Shown here in pieces: positions 36,143 through 47,759 of a stretch of DNA of 64,000 nt; position 1 is the stretch's first letter; each line of letters opens with the position of its first letter. This DNA comes from Apium graveolens (lineage: Eukaryota; Streptophyta; Magnoliopsida; Apiales; Apiaceae). The stretch lies in assembly GCF_009905375.1 (NCBI RefSeq), contig NC_133650.1, positions 64,731,669-64,795,668 of the forward strand. The letters are read 5' to 3'. Both the position numbers and the translations under genes were made by a program. The notes beneath the pieces were generated by a model that saw nothing but the letters and a program-made list of their open reading frames with translations, did no database searches and was not told the DNA's origin.

Positions 36143-37680
36143 AGTTGAGTTGGTGGAGCTTCCAAGTACAGAACCTCAGGCACAATCAAGTTATGATAAT
36201 CAATTTCAGCACTTGTACCTAGGTCTTCAGTATGTACTGGATCAATTACAGGAGACATAGGAGGTGTAGACACTTGCTCTGGAATATCCTCTTGCTCTTG
36301 AATATGAGACTTTGGAGCTTGAGTAAAGTTTGATTCAGCTGTGGGAAGTAATTCAATTACTATAGGTTCAGTTGGGATCAGAGATTCCTGACCCCCTTCC
36401 TTTGTTGTTGCTTCCAGAATTTTTTCAGAGTGTGATGATACACTTAAAGCCCTCCTAGATCTTTGCTTTTTAAGTCTCTTTGCAGAATTAGAGACTTTGG
36501 GAGCTTCATCATCAGAATTTAGCTTTCTAAGCCTTTTGAGGGGCCTAGAACTCCCAGTTTCAGTATCTTTCTGAGAAGAGATCTTCTCAGCTTCTACAAC
36601 AACAGGTTCTGATATTGGAACTTGTTCCTCATTGTGTGACTCATCTCTCAGAACAATTCTCCTTCTCTTCTGTTGAGACTGAGGTACTATTTTAGTCCTC
36701 TTGGATTTTGAAGATGAAGGCTTCACTGGTTGTGCTGAAGGTTGAGGTTGAGATGACTGTGCTGTTTTGAAATATGTCCTGATAGATGGTTGAGTAGGTT
36801 GAGGTTGAGAAGTTTGAGCTTGGTGAAAGATGGTAGGTTCTGATGGCTGTTGAGTTGGTTGTGATATGTTGGCGGGTTGAACATCAGGGTAAATAGATGT
36901 GTATGTTTGTGGATCAGCATTTACCAAGATCCATTTTACTAACTGAGGAATCTGTAAGGGTCTCTGCACTTGTGTCTTAATGTCAGCATTTAACAAATCA
37001 TTAAAAGCCCTTTTTGCAAGCTTAAAGGGTGGAATTAAATCACTGGTAGGTTGGGGTTCATTAGCACAACATAAAGTATATATAAGCTGACAAAATCTAG
37101 CAAAGTATACTACATTCCTATCATCTGTCATCCTATCCCCTATGAAACCTAGCACAGCACTTGCAAAATCAAAATGAGTTTGATGAATAAGGGCATACCC
37201 GATTTGCTGACTCATGATGGGAATAGCATCAAAGTTGGAGCATTTATTGGTGAATGCCTTAGTGATACAAGCAAAGAAAAAGCTCCATTCCTTTCTGATA
37301 TTTGCTCTTTTCAGTTGACCCATCTTTCCCAAAATTTTCTCATAGCCCAAACTGGCCATGAGCTGCTGTAAGACAGGATCCTCCACTGCTGAGAATATGC
37401 AACCTTCAGGTAAGTGGAGAGCTTTACGAACTGCTCCAGGAGTAACCAAGATCCATGAACCAGTAGCACCACCATCATCAAATAGCCCAGTTCGCCAAAA
37501 TGTCAGCACTTGTTTGTTTGAAATAGATTGGGTTTGGGTCAAAGCATACCCAATCTCATTATTGGCTAATAAATCTTGCACAAAGTGCAAATCTGATGGA
37601 GCTTCAGCCTTATTCAAGATTGCAGCATAGTAATTTGGTACAAACTTGGCTCCATCAATAATTAAATCCTTGGGCGCCAT
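36143..37680 (-). pseudogene. ORF3 of C2, N-terminal part (interrupted by the array)
   Basis: It starts at an ATG (37680-37678, MAPKDLIIDGAKFV). About 270 residues look globular, with conserved blocks LTFWRTGLFDDGG, ALHLPEGC, MASLGYEK, IRKEWSFFFACITKAF, KCSNFD and GFIGDRMTDDRNVVYFARF. A P/Q/S-rich linker follows, with basic clusters resembling nuclear localisation signals (KSKRTKIVPQSQQKRRR and KRLKKQRSRR). The 512 codons up to the insertion carry no stop; the frame then enters the LTR. It lies downstream of pol after a 1.5-kb spacer. Homologues are the copies at 48351-48415 plus 55404-59025 and, more distantly, 47760-48350 in element B. I do not recognise a characterised family. Confidence 0.8.
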
Positions 37681-39161
37681 CAGAAATAAGTGAGAAATTA
37701 GAGTGCCTGTAAGGTGTTTGAGAAAATGTCTGTAAAGAAAACCGTCTGAAAATGTGATAGAGAATAAGAAAAGAAAGAGAGTAGAATAAAAATGAAAATA
37801 AAAGATTTAAAAATCTTTTATCTCTTTTACTTAGGCACCCCACATGACAGCAGTTAATTAATAAGAAGTGGAACAGACCTTTACACCTATCAGGCATGTA
37901 GCAGTTAAGGCAAAAGTTAATGGGCACGGTAAATAAGTAATAATTACATTGAACGTTCAGTTTTTTTAAAAGAAAAATTGTTCCCACTAAACAAAGATTT
38001 ATTACTGCTTTATCTCACATAAACCATTATTCTGTAAAAATATGACCGTTCAAGTAATGACCAAAAATAAACCAAGTAAATAAATATTGCCACGTCAGCA
38101 TCAGAACTTGATAATTACATAATTTAAAAGTCATCAGAATATGCCTCCTTTACTCAAAAAGTGAATGTTTATTTCTGTAATTCTTCACACAAATACTGAT
38201 ATGAGTACATCAGAACTTAATCATCAAAACTTCCATCAGAACTTGTCCTCAGAATTTATGCAACTGACACTTAAACTGTTCATCCAAAATAACATTTATC
38301 ACCACGGTAATTTTCATCATTCATATGGAGTGTATGTGTGTGCATTAAGCTAAATATCAGACTAAGAGTAAAGTCTGATTCACTTCTGTAAATCTTAGAA
38401 ATAAGGTATAACTAAGACCTTTGCTTAAAATCTGTCATTATTCTGAAGTCTACTATGGAATGAGTTCATGCATGAGTCCACCTCAACTGTTTTGTGCTCA
38501 TTTTATGCAACTTTTGAAATTCCTGTTTACAGTGGCTTCTCAGTGTAAGTGAGTCACTTCTTATCAGAATTTATGCTATTATCAGTGTATTTCTCCAGTA
38601 ATCAGAGAATGTGAAAAATCACCAAGAAAAAATTATTTTGCTTTTCTAATGCATATTACTTAATACCAGTAATGCACTTGGGTCTTCCCTTCCACATATA
38701 TTTTTCTCTAGATCTCAAAGGAGTACCTGATATTTATTACTTTCTTTTCTTTTTCTTTTGATAAGTGAGGCTTATCAGCACTTAGTACATCCATCAGATT
38801 TACTAACATCAGAACTTAACCGATAAGAAGCACTATTCTAGTTTTTGACTTAGTAATAAGATACACAAAGTAAACCTAACCAAGCTCAGTATCAGAATTT
38901 GCTTGTGTTTAAAAGATTTCCACATAAACAATTACTTCAAACATGGGATCTTTAGTATATTAAAGACTACTAGGTTAGCATCTAGCACAGCTATCCTCAT
39001 TGGATTGAATAGTCACAGAAATATTCATATCACTATCAGAGTTTAGAAATTCACATCAAACAACAATCAACACTTAGAAAATTTCAATTTAAGCATAGAA
39101 TACACAAAGATAGTAATATCTGTAAATACTGATCATAAAGTCTGATGTATCAGAACATAAA
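37681..39161 (-). other. Spacer between pol and ORF3 of C2
   Basis: AT-rich and non-coding. It matches 49830-50838 of the C4 copy closely near pol, but the region of C4 containing a small 89-codon ORF is absent here. Copies of the family-C motif (CATCAGAACTTAA, CATCAGAACTTG) cluster at about 38098-38250. Confidence 0.7.
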
Positions 39162-40321
39162 CTAAGCAGATTTAGAGAAAGAACCTGAAACCATTCCAAG
39201 TTCATTTACTAATCTTGTAAAAGTAGCTTCACATAGTGGTTTTGTGAATATATCTGCTAGTTGTTGATCTGTTGGAACAAAATGCAATTCCACTATACCT
39301 TCATCCACATGTTCCCCTATGAAGTGGTACCTTATGCTGATGTACTTTGTCATTGAGTGTTGAACTGGATTACCTATCATAGCAATAGCACTTTGATTAT
39401 CACAGTAAATAGGGATTTTAGAATATGTTAACGCATAATCCAGTAACTGATTCTTCATCCAAAGAATCTGTGCACAACAGCTTCCTGCAGCAATGTATTC
39501 TGCTTCTGCAGTTGATGTGGAAATTGACTTTTATTTCTTGCTAAACCAAGAAACTAATCTGCCTCCAAGAAATTGGCAGCTTCCACTTGTGCTTTTCCTG
39601 TCAATTTTGCATCCTGCAAAATCTGCATCTGAGTAACCTATTAGCTTAAAGTCTGATTCTCTAGGATACCACAATCCCAGATCAACTGTACCCTTTAAGG
39701 TACTTGAAAATTCTTTTCACAGCTGTTAAATGAGGTTCTCTTGGATCTGCTTGAAATCTTGCACAAAGACAGGTAGCATACATGATATCAGGTCTACTTA
39801 CAGTTAGATAGAGTAGTGAGCCAATCATACCTCTGTAATCAGTAATATCTACTGATGTACCAGTATTTTTATCCAATTTTGTTGCAGTGGCCATAGGAGT
39901 GGATGCACTTGAACAATCTTGCATTCCAAATTTCTGGTGTACTTAGATTGACAAATAAAAGTTCCTTCTTCATTCTGCTTGACTTGAAGGCCCAGAAAAT
40001 AGCTAAGTTCTCCCATCAAATTCATTTGATATCTTGACTGCATTAGCTTGGCAAACCTTTTACAAAGTCTGTCATTTGTAGAACCAAAAATGATATCATC
40101 AACATATATCTGCACCAAAAGTAAGTCCTTTCCATGGTTGAGATAAAACAATGTTTTGTCAATAGTCCCTCTGTTAAATCCACTTTCCAGAAGAAACTGA
40201 GCTAATGTCTCATACCATGCTCTTAGAGCTTGCTTAAGGCCATAAAGTGCTTTATCAAGTCTGTAGACATGATGAGGGAATTTTGAATCTACAAAACCTG
40301 GAGGTTGTTCAACATATGCTT
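39162..40321 (-). pseudogene. pol: 3' half of pol (RT-RNase H) of copia element C2
   Basis: The minus strand begins inside RT ([20 protein letters not shown]), where the LTR of element B cuts it at 40321. It continues through [15 protein letters not shown] (catalytic Asp pair intact), [15 protein letters not shown] and [15 protein letters not shown] to the RNase H end (CDNQSAIAMIGNPVQ, QLADIFTKPLCEATF). Damage: a 13-bp deletion near 39935 relative to C4, a frameshift near 39700, and a Gln-to-stop change near 39531. All of gag, protease, integrase and the first part of RT are missing. Confidence 0.85.
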
Positions 40322-41410
40322 TGTTGTGTATATGTTGTGTACTTGATGATTTCATGAACAAAACACCTTGGTAGATTTTACTTAGTGAAAATGTAGTACT
40401 CGACGGATAAAGATTATAGTCCCGACAGATAACTCATTTCAGTCCCGACGGATGATGACTTATTATCCATCGAGTGAGTAGCTTATGTAACAATAAGTTT
40501 GTAGCACATTTCTGCATACACCTTTATATAGGTTCTGTAGTAGCATATAAGTCATGTTGACTTTAACTAGATATGCAGAATAGGTTGATTAATTGTACAT
40601 AGATGATGTCTTATAATTCTGCATAAATGAAATGAAGTCAAGTGCCAAATAGCTACCAACGAATGATTAACATAGCCATCGACAGATGATCAAATGGCTA
40701 TCAACGGATGATCAATATAGCAGTCGACGGATGATCAAAAAAGCCATCAACGGATGATCATAAACTCGACGGATGATCATGTACTCAACAGATAAAGAAT
40801 TCAAATATATGTTGACAGTGACAACACAGTCACATGCGTCGAGTGTGTGCAAATGGAATGTGGTAGCCTATTCAACTGGGTTTTCGAGAATAAAGAAACA
40901 TTGCCATTTCCATGCTATTATGAAGATATTCAAAGATGCTGGAATAGAGTAATGAAGTAGCATTGTATTAGACTTGATAGTTTTTGTTTTATTGTCCTGT
41001 CTTATTACTTTATAATCTTGGTGATATATAAACCAAGAAGCAGCAATAGAATAGTAACTAAGAAACTAAGCAACCAAGAGAGAAACATTTGTAAGCTGTA
41101 TTCTTAGCATTTCTCTCGTTCTTAGTTGTTATCATTTTGTAAGCAGCTGTGAGCTTAATGCACATAGAGTTCTCTCGATATATATTATATATCTCTGGTG
41201 GAATCATTCAAATCCACCAAAAAGTTTTTAAAGACTCGTGTTTTTAATTACTTGTGTTTTGATTCATTTCAAGTAACTATTCCGCATTCTGCTAATCAAT
41301 TCACACTTATATATATATTTGAGTTAGAACATTTTTATTCAAGAAAAAGTTTCAAGAATTCCATTCAACCCCTCTTCTTTAATTCTTGTTACATTGTTAA
41401 GGGACTAACA
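40322..41410 (+). repeat. 5' LTR of SIRE-like copia element B (about 1089 bp)
   Basis: It ends GGGACTAACA at 41410, two bases before the primer site. It starts at TGTTGTG at 40322 (a second TGTTGTG at 40333 is an alternative). Left of it the pol frame of C2 breaks off. The end TTCAACCCCTCTTCT is typical of SIRE-type LTR ends. The segment 40395-40860 is full of CGACGGATGATC motifs. Confidence 0.8.
40395..40860. repeat. Family-B motif cluster in the LTR (CGACGGATGATC-type)
   Basis: About ten to twelve copies of CTCGACGGATGATCA variants, a few as ATCCATCGAG on the opposite strand, occur at irregular spacing, most densely at 40670-40795. The same motif occurs in the gag 3' part (43094-43170), the integrase-RT linker (45345-45435) and the 3' region (47331-47510). 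Confidence 0.85.
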
Positions 41411-41412
41411 AT

Positions 41413-41424
41413 TGGTATCAGAGC
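41413..41424 (+). promoter_or_regulatory. Primer binding site of element B
   Basis: TGGTATCAGAGC matches the 3' end complement of initiator tRNA-Met, the standard copia primer, two bases after the LTR. Confidence 0.9.
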
Positions 41425-41470
41425 AAGCTCTTGAAGAACAAAGAGTTTAAGATCAAAACAATACAGCAAG

Positions 41471-43877
41471 ATGAACATGAAGGATGTTGGAGTCAAGCTT
41501 CCTTTTCTGGATAAAGATAATTACCATCATTAGAAGGTAAAGATACATCTTCATTTGCTTTCTCAAGATGAGGCCTATGTGGACTGTATAGAAAGAGGTC
41601 CTCATGTTCCAATGAGAGCTGTAACTGGAAATGAGTCATCTGTCCCCAAGCCAAGGCATGAATGGTCTGATCCTGATATTGAACAAGTCAGGAAGGATAA
41701 AAAGGCCATGAATATCCTGTTTAATGGAGTTGATGGTGATATGTTTGACAATATTATCAACTGCAAAACTGCCAAGGATGTTTGGGATACAATACAGATC
41801 ATCTGTGATGGCACTGAGCAAGTTAGAGAAAACAAGATGCAGCTACTGATTCAGCAATATGAGCATTTTCATAATGAAGAAAGTGAGTCTCTCACTGACA
41901 TTTTTAGTCGGTTTCAAAAACTGCTAAATGCTCTAAAGTTGCATGGAAGGGTCTATCGGACAAAAGACTCCAATCTGAAATTCCTTAGATCTCTTCCAAA
42001 GGAATGGAAACCAATGACATTCTCATTAAGAAACTCACAAGATTATAAGGAGTTTACTTGGGAGAGACTGTATGGCATCCTGAAAACTTATGAGCTTGAA
42101 ATAGAGCAAGATGAGAGGATGGAGAGAGGAAAGAAGAAAGAAGAAAGGAGGGTCCATTGCACTAGTTGCTGAGTTAGAGAAAGAGAAGCAGATGAAGATG
42201 GAAGCTGTTGAGTCAACTTCAAGGGTCTGTGAAAGCAAGGGCAAAGGGCTTGCAGTAGAAAGTGAAGATTCTATGAGCCAAGATGACATGGAAGACATTG
42301 ATGAACATTTAGCATTTCTTTCCAGAAGATTTGCCAAGCTCAAGTTCAAAAAGAACTTTGGAGCAGCCAAGCCAAATAGAAACATGGTGGATAAATCAAA
42401 ATTCAAATGTTTCAAATGTGGCTTGGAAGGACACTTTACCAGTGAGTGTAGGAAGTCAGATTCCAGTAAGAAAAAGTTTGAGCCTGTGGATTATAAGCAA
42501 AAATACTTTGAGCTGCTCAAACAAAAGGAAAGGGCTTTCATTACACAAGAAAATGACTGGGCAACAGATGGTCTGGATGAAGATGAAGATGTCAGCTATG
42601 TCAATCTAGCCCTAATGGCCAAGTCTGATGAAACAGAAACAAGTTTTTCAAGTAATCAGGTAATTACTACAAACCTTGCACATTTATCTAAAGCTGAGTG
42701 TAATGATGTTATAAATGATATATCTACAGAGTTATATCATTTGCGTGTTACACTTAAGGCTCTTACTAAAGAAAATGCTAAAATCAAAGAAAACAATTTA
42801 TTTTGAAGTGAGAGAAATAATGTGCTAGAGTCTCAGTTCATTGATTTTGAAAAATTAAGAATTGAGTGTAAGATTTCCAAGGAGGAATTAACCGAGTCCT
42901 TGAAGAAAGAAGAAATTTTGAAGAAGCAGCTCGAGCGTGAACAGGAGGTGATTAAGGCATGGAAAACATCTAGAGATGTCCATGCTCAAATCACCAAAGT
43001 TCAAGGAATCGAGTCCTTCTGTGATGTAGCCTGGAAAAAGAACAAGGAGAAACTAGAACCAAATTTGGTGGATGGAGTGCTAACAGATGTAGACTCGACG
43101 GATGATGAGGATCATCCGTGAGATAACAAAAAGGGTTATCCATTGACTGATGAAAATCCTCATCCGTCGGCTGTAAGCAAGCCTATCAGCAAAGCCAAAC
43201 TTGTTAAGCTGAATGAAAAGTATGGATCTGTTTCCAAGAACTTTATTTCAGGAGAATTGAGTCAAGTTAAGAAAGGGAAAAAGGCTAATGTTGGTCACAT
43301 GACTGTCAAACAGTTAAGTGACAAACTTGAAAAGATTGAGGTGAAAACAGAGGTTAAAAAGAAAAATAATAGAAATGGTATAGTAGGGATTAACAAACAC
43401 AATAACTACACACCTGATAAATATGCTCCTAGAAAAATATGTGTTAGGTGTGATAGTGTAAATCATTTTTCTGTTAATTGCAAATCTGCCATGCCTACTT
43501 CCATGTCCGTGCCACCTCACTTTCCTAACATGAATGATATGCCTCTCATGCTTATGAATGTTATGTCTACACAGAATTTGAATGCACAGTTTGCTAATAT
43601 GCCATTTGCACCTAATTCCTAGTATGCTGCATTTAGTATGCCACAAATGCCATTTAGCATGCCTTACTGGAATAACATGTTCACTAATAGCATGCAATTC
43701 CCCGTTGATTATAATATGCATGATAATTCTATTGCAATAAATGGTTTCAAAGGCCCAACTCAAATGACCAAGGATGAATCTGATATCACCAAGTCAAATG
43801 AGATAAGGCCTAAGAAACAGAAAAAGAAAGCTAACAAGGCAGGACCCAAGGAAACTTGGGTACCAAAATCAACTTGA
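41471..43877 (+). pseudogene. gag: Gag of copia element B (two zinc knuckles, several stops)
   Basis: The ATG at 41471 opens MNMKDVGVKLPFLDKDN, the usual copia gag start, but a Trp codon is TAG at 41531-41533. The capsid-like domain (INCKTAKDVWDTIQ, SLTDIFSRFQKLLNAL, LKFLRSLPKEW) follows. A frameshift near 42120-42170 precedes the first zinc knuckle (CFKCGLEGHFTSEC, 42408-42449) and a coiled coil. A second CCHC knuckle (CVRCDSVNHFSVNC) lies at 43440-43482. Further stops are at 42804, 43119 (Arg-type CGA to TGA) and 43620. The tail WVPKST ends with TGA at 43875. Gag packages RNA and forms the particle. Confidence 0.85.
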
Positions 43878-43891
43878 TTTGATTTTGATGT

Positions 43892-44290
43892 GTGCAGGGA
43901 AATAGAAAGAATCTTTGGTACTTGGATAGTGGTTGTTCAAGACACATGACTGGTGATTTTACCCTGCTCACAGAGTTCAAGGAGAGAGCTGGCCCAAGTA
44001 TTACTTTTGGAGATGACAACAAGGGTTATACTGTGGGATATGGCTTGATTTCAAAGGACAATGTCATAATTGAGGAAGTTGCCTTAGTGGATGGTCTCAA
44101 ACATAACTTTTTGAGTATCAGCCAGCTTTGTGATAAAGGAAACTCAGTAACCTTCAACTCAGAAGCTTGTGTTGTGACTAACAAAAGAAGCAACAAAGTG
44201 GTTCTCACTGGTGTAAGAAAAGGAAATGTGTACCTAGCTGATTTCAACTCATCTAATGCAGAATCTGTTACTTGTCTTCTCAGTAAAGCA
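43892..44290 (+). pseudogene. pol: Aspartic protease of copia element B
   Basis: The frame continues from GNRKNLWYLDSGCSRHMTGD, with the DSG active site at 43925-43933, and the copia blocks ITFGDDNKGYTVGYG and FLSISQLCDKG. It lies in a different frame from the end of gag and has no upstream Met, so Gag-Pol would need a frame change or the shift is decay. This domain itself carries no stop. Confidence 0.85.
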
Positions 44291-45628
44291 AGTCAGGATG
44301 AAATTTGGCTATGGCACAAGAAGCTATCCCATTTAAACTTCAAGACCATGAATGAGCTAGTAATGAAAGAACTGGTTAGAGGAATTCCTCTAGTGGAGTT
44401 TTCTAAGGATGGACTGTGTGATGCCTGTCAAAAAGGGAAGCAGATTAAATCATCATTCAGGAAGAAACTTGATTCAACAATTGAAGAATCTTTGCAACTG
44501 CTACACATGGATTTGTTTGGACCAGTCAATGTGTTGTCCATTTCAAGGAAAAGATTTTGCCTAGTAATTGTAGATGATTTCTCAAAATTCTCTTGGACAT
44601 ATTTCCTAAAGTCTAAAGATGAGGCTAGTGAAATCATCATCAATCACATAAGGCAAGTCAATAATCATCCTGATTTCAAGGTTAGAAGAATCAGGAGTGA
44701 CAATGGAACTGAGTTCAAGAATTCAGTCATGTGAGCATTTTGTGAGGAAAATGGGATTCTGCATGAGTTTTCAGCAGCAAGAACTCCATAATAGAATGGA
44801 GTAGTGAAAAGGAAGAACATATCACTTATTGAAGCTGCAAGGACAATGCTTGAAGAATCTAAACTGCCAACATATTTCTAGGCTGAAGCTGTAAATACTG
44901 CATGCTACACTCAGAATATTTCCCTGGTTAATCAAGCAAGATGCATGACTCCCTGTCAATTGTTCAAGAACAAGAAGCCAACTCTAAATTTTCTTCATGT
45001 CTTTGGTTGTAAATGCTATATTCTGAGAAATCAAACTGACCAAAATGGGAAGGTTGATGCTAAAGCAGATGAAGGAGTTTTTGTTGGATATGCTGTTGGT
45101 AAAGCATATGGAGTCTACAATCTAAGAACCAACATTGTTGTGGAATCAATACATGTTGTGTTTGATGATAAAAAGATTGAAGGACATCAAGATGGAGATT
45201 ACCATGAGAGCCTCAAATTCGACAATGCGGAGATGTTTAGTGATGACAGTGATGATGAAAGTGATCAAGAAACAATATCAAAGAATAATGCAGAAAAATC
45301 TACTACCAATGAAGCACAAAACTCAACATATGTCGAGTTGCATAATGCTTCATCCGTCGGGAGGCAATCTGCGTTATTCGCCGGGAGACAACCAACTTCA
45401 TCCATCGGTACTCAAAATTCACCATCCGTCGGGTTATTAAAAGGAGCAGGAAGTCAGGATAGATCACCTATAGAAAGTTCCCCTTTCTCAAATCAAAGAT
45501 CCACAAACTCAGGGGGAGTTTCTAACAATTAAAACTCAATCACACATCAAGACAACAATGGGGCCTCTTCATCTAGAGGTAATCTACCTCAACAAAGAAA
45601 ATTGACAAAAGATCACCCTTTAAGCTCA
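44291..45628 (+). pseudogene. pol: Integrase and linker of copia element B (catalytic Glu lost)
   Basis: The HHCC motif (LWHKKLSHLNF ... CDACQKGK) is followed by the core with VDDFSKFSW and SDNGTEF. The third catalytic residue, normally in NGVVERKN, reads K (AAA at 44807-44809), so the enzyme could not work. Stops lie at 44732-44734, 44789-44794 (two adjacent, replacing the usual Gln pair), 44879-44881 (Trp to stop) and 45530-45532. The acidic linker (45230-45530) contains four CATCCGTCGG-type motifs that encode repeated S-V-G or S-I-G runs. A frameshift near 45610 separates it from RT. Confidence 0.85.
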
Positions 45629-46830
45629 TAATTGGTGATGTTTCTTCTAGAGTTCAAACCAGGAAGGCAACTCAAGAAGAATATCTATACAACAGCTTTC
45701 TTTCCAAGGAAGAACCAAAGAAGGTAGAAGAAGCTTTGTTGGATCCTGATTGGATTTTAGCTATGCAGGAGGAGCTAAACCAATTTGAAAGGAATAATGT
45801 AAAGAAGCTGGTGCCCAAGCCTAAAGGAAAGAATCCAATAGACACCAAATGGGTATTCAGAAACAAGATGGATGAAAATGGCATAGTAGTCAGGAACAAA
45901 GCTAGATTGGTTGCCAAGGGCTATTGTCAACAAGAAGGAATAGATTTTGATGAAACATTTGCTCCTGTTGCAAGACTTAAAGCCATCAGAATCTTCTTAG
46001 CCTATCCAGCCCATGCCAATTTCAAGGTCTATCAAATGGATGTCAAAAGTGCCTTTCTGAATGGAAATTTGGAGGAGGAATTCTATGTCATACAACCTCC
46101 TGGTTTTGAAGATCCAAATTTTCCAGAACATGTCTATTATCTTTTCAAAGCACTTTATGGATTGAAGCAAACACCTAGAGCCTGGTATGACACTTTATCA
46201 AAGTCCCTTTTGGAAAATTATTTCACAAGAGGTACGGTAGATAAAACTTTATTCTTTAGAAATGTTAATGGCTCTAGTATACTTGTTCAAATTTATGTAG
46301 ATGATATTATCTTTGGCTCTACAGATGAGAAACTTTGCAAAAAGTTTGCCAAATTGATGCAAAGTAAGTATGAAATGAGTATGATGGGAGAACTAACTTT
46401 CTTTCTTGGTTTGCAAGTTAAGCAAGTTAGTGATGGAATATTTATTAGTCAAACTAAATATATTTTTGATCTTTTAAAGAAGTTTGATCTAATGGATTGC
46501 ACATCTGTAAAAACTCCCATGGCTACTGCAACTAAGCTTGAATTAAACACTACTGAAAAGTATGTGGATATTTCAAGTTATAGGGGCATGGTTGGCTCAC
46601 TTTTATATTTAACAGCTAATAGGCCAGATATAATGTTTGCTACATGTTTATGTGCTAGATTTCAGGCTGATCCTAGAGAGTCTCACTTAATAGCTATTAA
46701 GAGGATTTTCAGATATCTCAAGGGAACACCAAAACATGGTATTTGGTACCCTAGAGATTCTAGTTTTGATCTAACTGGTTATTCAGATGCAGATTATGCA
46801 GGTTGTAGAATTGATAGAAAAAGTACAACA
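45629..46830 (+). CDS. pol: Reverse transcriptase of copia element B (open frame)
   Basis: About 365 codons are open from 45736, and coding similarity begins slightly upstream. Blocks in order: [89 protein letters not shown] (catalytic YVDD intact), [33 protein letters not shown]. It is the best preserved RT in the window and ends in a TGA at 46831-46833, where related copies have Gly. No Met start is expected because this is an internal domain of a polyprotein. Confidence 0.85.
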
Positions 46831-46833
46831 TGA

Positions 46834-47238
46834 ACCTGTCAATTTCTAGGAAACAAGCTTGTGTCCTGGTTCAGTAAAAAGCAAAATTCAGTTTCTACTT
46901 CTACAGCTGAAGCTGAATATATTTCCGCTGGTAGTTGCTGTGCACATATATTATGGATGAAAAATCAATTGCTAGACTATGTTTTGCAAGTTGAAAGGAT
47001 TCCTATTTTCTGTGATAACACAAGTGCAATTGCCATCACTGAAAATCCAGTGCAACATTCAAGGACAAAGCACATAGATATCAAGTACCACTTCATAAGG
47101 GAACATGTAATGAATGGTACTATGGAACTATATTTTGTTCCAAGTGAGAAGCAGCTTGCAGATATCTTTACCAAGACATTGGATGAATCCACCTTTTCAA
47201 GGTTGGTAAGTGAGTTAGGTATGCTTAATTATTCTTAA
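46834..47238 (+). CDS. pol: RNase H of copia element B
   Basis: In the same frame as the RT and separated from it by a single TGA. It contains SWFSKKQNSVSTSTAEAEYI, CDNTSAIAITENPVQ, HIDIKYHFIREHV and QLADIFTKTLDESTF, then stops after LGMLNYS. These are the standard Ty1/copia RNase H and C-terminal blocks, which degrade the RNA strand during cDNA synthesis. Confidence 0.85.
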   Translation, partial: TCQFLGNKLVSWFSKKQNSVSTSTAEAEYISAGSCCAHILWMKNQLLDYVLQVERIPIFCDNTSAIAITENPVQHSRTKHIDIKYHFIREHVMNGTMELYFVPSEKQLADIFTKTLDESTFSRLVSELGMLNYS

Positions 47239-47759
47239 ATCAATATGAGATAATTTGCAAGTTGATATGCAGCCAGAAATTTAATTGACTTTTCAGTCTT
47301 GGATGAAATTTTGGCTAAGTCAAAATTTACATCCCGACGGATGATCCTTATCCATCGAGTTTGATCATCCGTCGGTATACTATTTGCTAATAAAAATTAA
47401 TTATTTTTCTGGAATATTTTATGACTCGACGGATAACAGTCTATCCTCATCCGTCAAATTGTCTTAATCTCAGCCGTTAATTCCCTGAACATTATCCATC
47501 GAGTATACTTACAGTTTGTAAGCATTACACAACAGATAATGGGTGGAATTTTTACAGTTTATTTTTTAAACGGCTATTTTAGGCAATTTTCATTGGTTAC
47601 TTTATTTTACTTTATTATTTTTAGCAGTTATTCTTTGAGATAGTATAAAAGCTTATTTCATTTCAATTGCTTTTCTTTTATCATTCTCAAATCAACTGCT
47701 CAAATTTCTTCCTCTTTCAAAGCACTTACTCTTTCTCTTCAACCTCTCATTCTCTAACA
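47239..47759 (+). other. Spacer between pol and ORF3 of element B with family-B motifs
   Basis: Non-coding and 521 bp long. CCCGACGGATGATCC and GATCATCCGTCGG face each other at 47334-47375 and could form a stem in RNA. CTCGACGGATAAC, CTCATCCGTC and ATCCATCGAG follow to 47510. There is no room for, and no trace of, the small coiled-coil ORF seen in families A and C. Confidence 0.7.

Noticed and set aside
36143..37680. ORF3 as a classical env-like gene
   Set aside because: No signal peptide or transmembrane helix is visible, and nuclear-type basic clusters are present; I left it as unknown.
43314..43763. 149-codon minus-strand frame rich in His
   Set aside because: Complement of a Met/Asn-rich part of element B gag; no independent support.
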